Shown here: piece after piece, positions 57,343 to 64,000 of the stretch
Position numbering within the stretch: position 1 is the first letter of the stretch
Layout of the letters: the number at the start of each line of letters is the position of its first letter
Assembly: GCF_000024025.1 (NCBI RefSeq)
Contig: NC_013131.1
Location: 3,968,001 to 4,032,000, forward strand
Origin: Catenulispora acidiphila DSM 44928
GTDB taxonomy: Bacteria; Actinomycetota; Actinomycetes; Streptomycetales; Catenulisporaceae
Reading direction: 5' to 3'
Length of the DNA: 64,000 nt
Program-made: the position numbers and the translations under genes
The notes under the pieces: model-generated
Databases searched by the model: none
Told to the model about the DNA's origin: nothing
What the model saw: only the letters and a program-made list of their open reading frames with translations

Positions 57343-60264
57343 ATGACCAAAAAGTTGTCGCGCAGACAATTCGCGACCGCGGCCGGCGGAGCCGTCCTGG
57401 CGTCGGCCGTCGCACCGTCCATGTCGCGGGCGGCGAGTGTCGCCCCGGCCGCGGCCTCGGCCGCCACGGATGCCTACACCCAGCAGTTCCTGACCCAGTA
57501 CAAGAAGATCAAGGACCCGGCGAACGGCTACTTCAGCGCGCAGGGGATCCCGTACCACAGTGTGGAGACGCTGATCGTCGAGGCGCCGGACTACGGGCAC
57601 CAGACGACCTCGGAGGCGTTCAGCTTCTGGATGTGGCTGGAGGCGACGTACGGCCGGGTGACCGGTGACTGGACGGCGTTCAACAACGCCTGGACGACGG
57701 CCGAGCACTACATCATCCCGCAGCACGTCGATCAGCCGAGCAACAGCTCCTACAACCCCAACTCGCCGGCGACCTACGCCCCGGAGTGGCCGGACCCCAG
57801 CAGCTACCCCAGCCCGCTCAACACCTCGGTGTCGGTCGGCCAGGACCCGCTGGCCAACGAGCTGACCTCGACGTACGGCACGTCGGACATCTACGGCATG
57901 CACTGGCTGATGGACGTCGACAACAAGTACGGCTACGGGAACACGCCCGGTACCGGCGGGGAGGCCGGTCCCAGCGCGACCGGGCCGTCGTACATCAACA
58001 GCTACCAGCGCGGCGCGGCGGAGTCGGTGTGGAAGACGATTCCGCAGCCGACCACGGACCTGTTCAACTACGGCGGTCCGAACGGATACCTCGACCTGTT
58101 CGTGGCGCAGTCCGGCTCCTACTCCAAGCAGTGGAAGTACACGACTGCCCCCGACGCCGACGCCCGCGCCATCCAGGCCGCGTACTGGGCCTACCGCTGG
58201 GCCTCGGCGCAGGGCGCGCAGGGCCAGATCGCCGCCTCGGTCGCGAAGGCCGCGAAGATGGGCGACTTCCTGCGCTACTCGCTGTTCGACAAGTACTTCA
58301 AGCAGATCGGGAACTGCACGAACGCCAGCTCCTGCGCGGCCGGCACCGGCCGTGGCTCCGAGCACTACCTGCTGGCCTGGTACTACGCCTGGGGCGGGGC
58401 GGAGCCCGGCGGCGGCTGGGCCTGGCGGATCGGCGACGGCGCCGCGCACCAGGGGTATCAGAACCCGCTGGCGGTGTGGGCCATGACGAACATCGCCGCG
58501 CTGACCCCCATGTCTCCGACCGCCAAGAGCGACTGGACCGCCAGCCTGACCCGGCAGATGGAGTTCTACCAGTGGCTGCAGTCCGCCGAGGGCGCCATCG
58601 CCGGCGGCTGTACGAACAGCTGGAACGGCTCGTACAGCGTGCCGCCGTCGGGTGACTCGACGTTCTACGGCATGGCCTACGACTGGGAGCCGGTCTACCA
58701 CGACCCGCCGAGCAACAACTGGTTCGGCATGCAGGCCTGGTCGATGGAGCGGCTCGCGGAGTTCTACTACGTCACCGGCAACGCCACCGCCAAGACGATC
58801 CTGGGCAAGTGGATCACCTGGGCTTCCTCGAAGACCACGGTCACCGCCACCAACTTCCAGATCCCCTCCACGCTCGGCTGGACCGGACAGCCGGACACCT
58901 GGAACCCGACGAGTCCGGGCGGCAACTCCGGGCTGCACGTGACGGTCGCCGACTACGGCAACGACGTCGGCGTCGCGGCGGCGTACGTCAAGACCCTGAC
59001 GTACTACTCCGCCAAGTCCGGCGACACCGCCTCCGGCGCCCTCGCCAAGAGCCTGCTCGACGCGATGGCGACCTTCGCCGACACCGCCGGCATCGCCACG
59101 CCCGAGACGCGCACCGACTACAGCCAGTTCAACGACACGGTGTACGTGCCCTCCGGCTGGTCCGGCAAGATGCCCAACGGCGACCCGATCGCCCCCGGCG
59201 CCACCTTCTTGTCGATCCGCTCGTGGTACAAGAACGACCCGGCCTGGCCGAAGGTGCAGGCCTACCTCAACGGCGGATCCGCCCCGACGTTCACCTACCA
59301 CCGCTTCTGGGCCCAGGCGGACATCGCCATGGCCTACGCGGTGTACGGCGAGCTGATCGCCGGCGGCGGCGGTACCGGCGGCGACACGACGCCGCCGAGC
59401 GTGCCGACCGGTCTGACCGTCACGGGGACCACCAGCAGCACCGCCTCGCTGTCGTGGACGGCTTCGACCGACAACATCGGGGTGGCCGGCTACACCGTGT
59501 ACCGGGGCACCACCGTGGCCGGTTCCGCGACCACGCCGACGTTCACCGACTCCGGACTGGCCGCCTCGACGCAGTACAGCTACACGGTCACGGCCCACGA
59601 CGCCGCCGGCAACGTCTCCGCCGCCTCCGCCGCCGTCAAGGCCACCACCACCGCCGGGACCGGCGGCGGCGACACGACGCCGCCGAGCGTGCCGACCAAC
59701 CTGGCGGTCACCGCCACGACCAGCAGCAGCGTCTCGCTGTCGTGGACGGCCTCGACCGACAACGTCGCGGTGACCGGCTACACCGTGTACCGCGGCACCA
59801 CGGTGGCGGGCACCACGACCTCGCCGACCTTCACCGACTCCGGACTGACCGCCTCGACGCAGTACAGCTACACGGTCACGGCCCACGACGCCGCCGGCAA
59901 CGTCTCGGCAGCCTCCGCCGCCGTCAAGGGCACCACCTCCGGAACCGGCGGGGGCACCGGCCCGACCTGCACCGCTACCTACAGCGTCACCAGCGACTGG
60001 GGCAACGGCTTCAACGGCAACGTCACCATCACCAACACCGGGACGACCGCGACCAAGTCCTGGAAGGTCACCTGGACCTGGGGAGGCAACCAGACCATCA
60101 CCAACACCTGGAACGCCACCGAAACCCAGTCCGGCAAGGCCGTGACCGCGACCAACGCCCCCTACAACAACGTCATCGCCCCCGGCGCCAGCACCAGCTT
60201 CGGCTTCAACGCCAGCTACTCCGGCACCAACGGCGCGCCGACGGTCACCGTCACCGCTACGTGA
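57343..60264 (+). CDS. Tat-exported GH48 cellobiohydrolase with two Fn3 domains and CBM2
   Basis: A 973-residue protein starting at ATG 57343 behind AGAGG. The signal has a clear twin-arginine motif (KLSRRQFATAAGG). The GH48 domain (about 45-670) begins YTQQFLTQYKKIKDPANGYFS and has VETLIVEAPDYGHQTTSEAFSFW, the region with the acid Glu, and NKYGYGNTPGTGG. Two nearly identical Fn3 domains and a CBM2 end the chain. It is the processive reducing-end exocellulase that complements GH6 and GH12. Confidence 0.95.
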   Translation: MTKKLSRRQFATAAGGAVLASAVAPSMSRAASVAPAAASAATDAYTQQFLTQYKKIKDPANGYFSAQGIPYHSVETLIVEAPDYGHQTTSEAFSFWMWLEATYGRVTGDWTAFNNAWTTAEHYIIPQHVDQPSNSSYNPNSPATYAPEWPDPSSYPSPLNTSVSVGQDPLANELTSTYGTSDIYGMHWLMDVDNKYGYGNTPGTGGEAGPSATGPSYINSYQRGAAESVWKTIPQPTTDLFNYGGPNGYLDLFVAQSGSYSKQWKYTTAPDADARAIQAAYWAYRWASAQGAQGQIAASVAKAAKMGDFLRYSLFDKYFKQIGNCTNASSCAAGTGRGSEHYLLAWYYAWGGAEPGGGWAWRIGDGAAHQGYQNPLAVWAMTNIAALTPMSPTAKSDWTASLTRQMEFYQWLQSAEGAIAGGCTNSWNGSYSVPPSGDSTFYGMAYDWEPVYHDPPSNNWFGMQAWSMERLAEFYYVTGNATAKTILGKWITWASSKTTVTATNFQIPSTLGWTGQPDTWNPTSPGGNSGLHVTVADYGNDVGVAAAYVKTLTYYSAKSGDTASGALAKSLLDAMATFADTAGIATPETRTDYSQFNDTVYVPSGWSGKMPNGDPIAPGATFLSIRSWYKNDPAWPKVQAYLNGGSAPTFTYHRFWAQADIAMAYAVYGELIAGGGGTGGDTTPPSVPTGLTVTGTTSSTASLSWTASTDNIGVAGYTVYRGTTVAGSATTPTFTDSGLAASTQYSYTVTAHDAAGNVSAASAAVKATTTAGTGGGDTTPPSVPTNLAVTATTSSSVSLSWTASTDNVAVTGYTVYRGTTVAGTTTSPTFTDSGLTASTQYSYTVTAHDAAGNVSAASAAVKGTTSGTGGGTGPTCTATYSVTSDWGNGFNGNVTITNTGTTATKSWKVTWTWGGNQTITNTWNATETQSGKAVTATNAPYNNVIAPGASTSFGFNASYSGTNGAPTVTVTAT

Positions 60265-60281
60265 GCGACTAGGACCGCGTT

Positions 60282-60320
60282 CAGCGGGGCGGTACGGCGG
60301 TTCGCCGTACCGCCCCGCTG
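60282..60320 (+). terminator. Perfect 18-bp stem terminator after GH48
   Basis: CAGCGGGGCGGTACGGCG (60282-60299) and CGCCGTACCGCCCCGCTG (60303-60320) are exact complements around a 3-base loop. It starts 17 bases after the GH48 stop and ends the polysaccharide-degradation region. No T-run follows. Confidence 0.88.
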
Positions 60321-60382
60321 CGTTCCGACCGCTCTCGGCGGGGTGGCTCATGATGGTTCCAGCCTGACAAGGAAGGAACCTC

Positions 60383-60769
60383 ATGAACCAGCTCCACACC
60401 TACATCGATGCCTGGCGGCGCCACGACGTCGCCGGAGTGCTGGCCACCTTGACCGAGGATTGCGTGGTCGTCGAGTGCTACGGCCCGGTCTACCGCGGCC
60501 GGAGCCGGGTCGAACAGTGGATGCACGCCTGGTTCGATGCCGGTGGTTCCGTCGATGACTGGAAGATCGTCTCGCAGGAGGCTGCCGGAGACGTCCTGAT
60601 GGCCGAGTGGGTCTTCTCCTGCACCTCGCATGGCGAGGCTGCCACGTTCGAGGGCGCGACGATCGCCAGACTCGACGGGGACAAGATCGCCTACCTCCGG
60701 GAGTACGCCACTTCGGCGCCGCTCTACGACTGGACAGGTACCTGGCGAGAGCCGGAATCCCCGCTATAG
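60383..60769 (+). CDS. SnoaL-like (NTF2-fold) protein
   Basis: A 128-residue protein. HTYIDAWRRHDVAGVLATLTEDCVVVECYGPVYRG, VEQWMHAWFDAGG and RLDGDKIAYLREYATSAPLYDW match the SnoaL/NTF2 cone fold with a ligand pocket. The function is unknown. It starts at ATG 60383 behind AAGGAAGGAAC, the next gene after the GH48 terminator, and is probably transcribed alone. Confidence 0.85.
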   Translation: MNQLHTYIDAWRRHDVAGVLATLTEDCVVVECYGPVYRGRSRVEQWMHAWFDAGGSVDDWKIVSQEAAGDVLMAEWVFSCTSHGEAATFEGATIARLDGDKIAYLREYATSAPLYDWTGTWREPESPL

Positions 60770-60940
60770 CAATCCTCTGATTAGCCCTGCTGTCCGCACT
60801 TCGGAATCCGCTTCCCGGCATTGAACCAAGGCCCGTATTTCAACGTTCTGCGACAGTCGGCCATACCCGGCCGAATCGGGGGACACCACCACGGTCCGAC
60901 GGCGCCGGCCGGCGGACGCCACACGGAAGCGGAGTATTAG

Positions 60941-61372
60941 ATGTCCACCCTCAAGCCTCTGCCCGAGCACGGCACATCACTGTTCCGCATCGTGGTCGGC
61001 TTTCTCATCGCCTGCCACGGCGCCTCCACCCTGTTCGGCTTCCCCACCTCCGGTCACACGGTCTCGCCCCTGGTGTGGCCCGGCGGGGTCGCCGCGGCCC
61101 TGCAGTTCGGGTTCGGGGTACTGGTGATGATCGGGCTCGGTACCCGCACGTCGGCGGTGATCCTGTCGGGGACGATGGCCTACGCCTACTTCTCGGTGCA
61201 CCAGGAGAAAGCCCTACTGCCGATGCAGAACGGCGGCGAGCCCGCCGCGCTGTTCGCGTGGGCGTTCCTCATGGTCGCGATCGTCGGGCCCGGACCGCTG
61301 GCCGTCGACACCTTGAGGACGAAGGCGAAGGTCGGCGTGGGCATCGGTAACGAGCCCGCGGCGGCGGTGTAA
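60941..61372 (+). CDS. DoxX-family membrane protein
   Basis: A 143-residue protein with four hydrophobic helices. FRIVVGFLIACHGASTLFGF, GGVAAALQFGFGVLVMIGLGTRTSAVIL, AYAYFSVHQ and FAWAFLMVAIVGPGPLAVD match the DoxX family, whose members take part in quinone or thiol redox homeostasis. The start is an ATG at 60941. It stands alone, with about 170 and 195 bases of gene-free sequence on either side. Confidence 0.88.
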   Translation: MSTLKPLPEHGTSLFRIVVGFLIACHGASTLFGFPTSGHTVSPLVWPGGVAAALQFGFGVLVMIGLGTRTSAVILSGTMAYAYFSVHQEKALLPMQNGGEPAALFAWAFLMVAIVGPGPLAVDTLRTKAKVGVGIGNEPAAAV

Positions 61373-61567
61373 GGAGGCTGAATACCGGCCGGATCCGCAA
61401 GAGGCGCTGCCGCGGGTCCGGCCGGACCCTTTGGGCGCAGCGGTCCGGTCCGGTCTGGTTCGGTACCTCGGCGCCGGATGAGGCGAAACGCCCTCCTCGG
61501 CCAGGGCCCTGCTGTTAGCCTGAGAGTGAATCAGTGGTCGCACACAGTCAAGGGGAGGCTGTGGGAC

Positions 61568-63439
61568 GTGGGGGCGACAAGAACGCGAGGCCCTTTCGGG
61601 CGCGAGCCGGTCTTCGAGTACGTCGACAGCGCGTTGAAACGCAAGGGCACCCCTCGGGTCCCGGTGCCCGCGATGCTGCTGATCGGACCTCGGGGCAGCG
61701 GCGGGACCGCCGTGCTGAACCGGTTGTGGGCCGACCATGTGAACTGCCCCGGCGCCAAGGTCGCAGCGGTCTGCGACGAGAGCGTGGGCAGTGTCCTCGG
61801 ACGGGCCATGCTGGCCTTCAGGGACAAGCGCGGGCTCGGGGTGCGGCCGGTCGAGGGCTTCCCGCACATGATGATGGCCGCCAAGGCGCTGCGGTATCCG
61901 GGCGACCCCGATGACCTGCAGGCTTTCATCGAGTACCTGCAGCTGCCGATCGACGCCGACGAGATCGCCGCCCTGGTGCGGCTTCTGCTGCCCGGTTTCG
62001 CGGCGCTGTCGGATCCCGACGCCCTGGCCGAGCTGATCAAGCGGCTGTTCGCGGCCTTCAAACGGTCGGAGTCCGACCGCCTCGCCGCCGACATCGGCGG
62101 GTACCCGGTCCTGCTCGACGCCGCCGGGCGGTACCAGCAGGCGCAACAGGCGAAGGCGGTCCGCGCGCCGCAGAAGTGCGACCGGCTGCTCGTCGAGGCG
62201 TTCCTCAGCGATCTGCGGGACGACTCCAACCGCAAGCGTGCCGTGCAGCGGCACGCCAACCTGCTGTTGCTGCTCGACGACTGCGACGGCGAAACCGGAG
62301 ACCGGCTCCTGGACCTGATCGCCGACTGCCGGCGCACCGCGCACCACGACGGTCCCCAGCCCGACCCGCTCGTCATCGTCGCGGTCCGGCACCGGGTGCG
62401 ACCCGGGATGAGCCCCGTGGCGGTCGCGGCGAACGACGGCAAAGCGCTGCGCTTCGTCCCGCTCGAACGCGGCGCCGCGCTGCCCCAGCACGCCGAACTG
62501 TGGCGCCCGGTCCTGCTGACGCCGCTGGATTCCGACGACGCGCTGGCGATGATCCGGACCATGGAGACCGGCAGCGACCACCAGGACGCCGATTTCGTCC
62601 TGGCCCTGGCCGGCGGTCATCCCGCAGCGGTCCGGGAGCTGACCGACCTGCTGGTCGATCTGCAGGAGGCGGCCGTCGGACCGCCGGGACTGTTCGCCGG
62701 GCCCTGGCCGTCCGACGGCGGGTCCGGGCCGGTCGGCCAGGCCTCGGACACCGTCCTGGACCACCTGCTCGAACGCTTCCTGGACACCGGTCCCGCGCGG
62801 CTGGACCGGCTCGCCGTGATCGCCTCGTCGGCGGCCGGGCTCGACCTCTCCGCCTGCAATTCCGTCTACCACTACCTGGGGTGGGACGACGAGGTCACCG
62901 ACGACGAGACGTGGCTGCGCACCCGGCTGTGGATCGAGGACCACGCGGACTCCGGCCCGCAGCTGCACCCCTTCGCCGCCCGGCTGTTGCGGCAGCGGCT
63001 GGCCCGGGACCCGGCGCTGTGGGACAAGGTGCACGGCCAGTTCGAGCGCCACTACGACCGGGTGGGCGGCGCACACAGCCGCAACGCCCGGTTGTGGCAC
63101 ATGATGGCGACGGTGACCGGTCCGGACGACGCCGCTCTGAACGCCGTCGTCGAAGTCCTCATGGCCGAGATCGCAAAGCGGCCGATCGAGGAGTTCCGGC
63201 TGCTGGTGGACACGATCGCGACCGCGCCCAGCCGGCTGGCGCCCGCCGCCAACGCCGTCCTGGAGCTGAACCGCATCGCCGGGCGGCGGGACCGCGGCGA
63301 CGCTCGCCGGACGGTGACCCGCCGGCTCGTGGCGCCGTGGCTGCACGACACCGTCTATCTCGACCCCCGCGGAGACCTCGCCGACTACGTCGTGGCCGAG
63401 AACGGCTATCTGCTTTCCTTCGGAAGGGACAGCAAGTGA
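61568..63439 (+). CDS. Large ATPase-like protein with a lysine-less P-loop
   Basis: A 623-residue cytosolic protein from GTG 61568, chosen because GGGGAGG lies 9 bases upstream; an in-frame ATG at 61478 is less likely. The N-terminal module has MLLIGPRGSGGTAVLNRLW, a P-loop in which Gly replaces the catalytic Lys (residues 40-47), and a Walker-B-like LLLLLDDCDG near 232-241. The C-terminal half is helical, as in STAND proteins. The stop overlaps the next GTG start (GTGA), so the two genes are coupled. The function is unknown. Confidence 0.7.
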   Translation: MGATRTRGPFGREPVFEYVDSALKRKGTPRVPVPAMLLIGPRGSGGTAVLNRLWADHVNCPGAKVAAVCDESVGSVLGRAMLAFRDKRGLGVRPVEGFPHMMMAAKALRYPGDPDDLQAFIEYLQLPIDADEIAALVRLLLPGFAALSDPDALAELIKRLFAAFKRSESDRLAADIGGYPVLLDAAGRYQQAQQAKAVRAPQKCDRLLVEAFLSDLRDDSNRKRAVQRHANLLLLLDDCDGETGDRLLDLIADCRRTAHHDGPQPDPLVIVAVRHRVRPGMSPVAVAANDGKALRFVPLERGAALPQHAELWRPVLLTPLDSDDALAMIRTMETGSDHQDADFVLALAGGHPAAVRELTDLLVDLQEAAVGPPGLFAGPWPSDGGSGPVGQASDTVLDHLLERFLDTGPARLDRLAVIASSAAGLDLSACNSVYHYLGWDDEVTDDETWLRTRLWIEDHADSGPQLHPFAARLLRQRLARDPALWDKVHGQFERHYDRVGGAHSRNARLWHMMATVTGPDDAALNAVVEVLMAEIAKRPIEEFRLLVDTIATAPSRLAPAANAVLELNRIAGRRDRGDARRTVTRRLVAPWLHDTVYLDPRGDLADYVVAENGYLLSFGRDSK

Positions 63440-64000
63440 GAGACAACGGTGCCGTGGCGCAGCTGTGGGCCGGCTACCGCGCACTGGCCAGCCTGTGGCA
63501 GGCCGTCATCGCCCTCGTGCTCGCGATCGCGCTGGGCCTGGTCGGGTATGTCGGCATCGGCGCGCTCGTCAGGGGGATCACCGGTCCCGACTACTGCTCG
63601 CACCACGGCGCGACGATCGTGGAGAAGGCAGGAACCGAGTGCGTGGGCGTGTCCGACGGGTCCTACGATTTCGACCCGACACTGGCCGCCGTGGACAAGA
63701 AGATCTTCACCGAGAACCAGACTGTCACGAGCCAGCACCCGGACGACTACGCGACGATCGTCTATCTCCTGCCCATCTCCTCGGCCGACGGCAGCGTGCT
63801 GAACATCCAGAACACCGTCGAGCAACTCCGCGGCGCCTACGCCGCCCAGCACCACGCGAACACGTCCGACGTCGATGGTAAGAGCCCGTATATCCAGATA
63901 CTGATCGCCAGCGACGGCCGCCAAGCCGAGCAGTGGTCCAAGACCGTGCAGCTGATCGCCAAGACGGCCGACGCGCACCGCGTGGCCGCCGTCGCAGGCC
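63436..64000 (+). CDS. Membrane-anchored protein resembling a type 1 periplasmic binding protein (partial)
   Basis: The gene begins at GTG 63436, overlapping the ATPase stop, and runs off the window after 188 codons. One membrane helix (about 18-45, WQAVIALVLAIALGLVGYVGIG) is followed by an external part with CSHHGATIVEKAGTECVGVSDG, DPTLAAVDKKIFTEN, YATIVYLLPIS and YIQILIASDGRQAEQW, which resemble the first lobe of receptor-type (Leu/Ile/Val-like) ligand-binding proteins. Its coupling to the ATPase suggests a sensor or transport module. Confidence 0.65.
   Translation, partial: MRDNGAVAQLWAGYRALASLWQAVIALVLAIALGLVGYVGIGALVRGITGPDYCSHHGATIVEKAGTECVGVSDGSYDFDPTLAAVDKKIFTENQTVTSQHPDDYATIVYLLPISSADGSVLNIQNTVEQLRGAYAAQHHANTSDVDGKSPYIQILIASDGRQAEQWSKTVQLIAKTADAHRVAAVAG

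Noticed and set aside
57307-60399. Very long open frame opposite the GH48 gene (about 1000 codons)
   Set aside because: It mirrors the GH48 gene; its translation is Arg/Gly/Val-rich with no motif. High third-position GC keeps opposite frames open.

Overview
The window comes from a high-GC Gram-positive actinobacterium with a soil, plant-polymer-degrading lifestyle. The evidence is the very high third-position GC, frequent GTG starts and 4-bp stop/start overlaps, a SARP-type regulator, class F sortase, Tat and lipobox export signals, ricin-type (CBM13) and CBM2 modules, and three LacI regulators over CUT1 sugar transporters. The gene content resembles Catenulispora-type Actinobacteria, but the genus cannot be fixed from sequence alone. 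No rRNA, tRNA, CRISPR array, insertion sequence or prophage was seen.

Layout. 1-694: end of a cut gene, then a non-coding stretch with 65-bp and 17-bp tandem repeats. 695-10362: a MarR repressor divergent from an efflux/detoxification gene run (DHA2 efflux pump, cupin, hemerythrin, flavin reductase, NmrA-like oxidoreductase, SnoaL-like protein, Tat-exported protein, cation/proton antiporter, SARP regulator, a small coupled protein, a CopD-like membrane protein). A perfect inverted repeat lies between the MarR and pump genes. 10402-14757: SDR/TetR divergent pair, a 13-bp minisatellite of about 29 units, and a TetR-ABC exporter operon that looks leaderless. 14857-19630: a copper and cell-surface locus (CHRD protein, class F sortase, lipoprotein, truncated YcnI, CopC-CopD fusion) divergent from a cupredoxin lipoprotein preceded by a CxxC mini-ORF. 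19724-21257: VOC protein, YCII protein and a membrane protein.

21332-60264 is a roughly 39-kb polysaccharide-degradation region. It encodes a SGNH esterase-CBM13, a GH59-CBM13, a GH76-CBM13, a WbsX-type protein with an orphan condensation domain, a GH3, a LacI regulator with a CUT1 transporter and GH51, a CE1 esterase-CBM2, a zinc dehydrogenase, a clan-A-like glycosidase, a second LacI regulator with CUT1 transporter, an MGH1-type glycosidase and GH43, a frameshifted dienelactone hydrolase, a third LacI regulator, and GH6, GH12-CBM2 and GH48-CBM2 cellulases. Secreted enzymes would cut arabinoxylan, cellulose, mannan and galactosides, the two transporters would import oligosaccharides, and cytoplasmic GH3, GH51, GH43 and MGH1 enzymes would finish them.

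Two paralogous LacI regulators pair with two palindrome types (CGAACCGGTTCG and CGAAGCGCTTCG) that differ only in the central four bases, which suggests separable regulons. 60383-64000: a SnoaL-like protein, a DoxX protein, and a two-gene module cut by the window edge: an ATPase-like protein with a lysine-less P-loop, translationally coupled to a membrane-anchored protein resembling periplasmic binding proteins. This last pair, the orphan condensation domain/WbsX pair and the CHRD-sortase-copper locus are the best candidates for undescribed biology.
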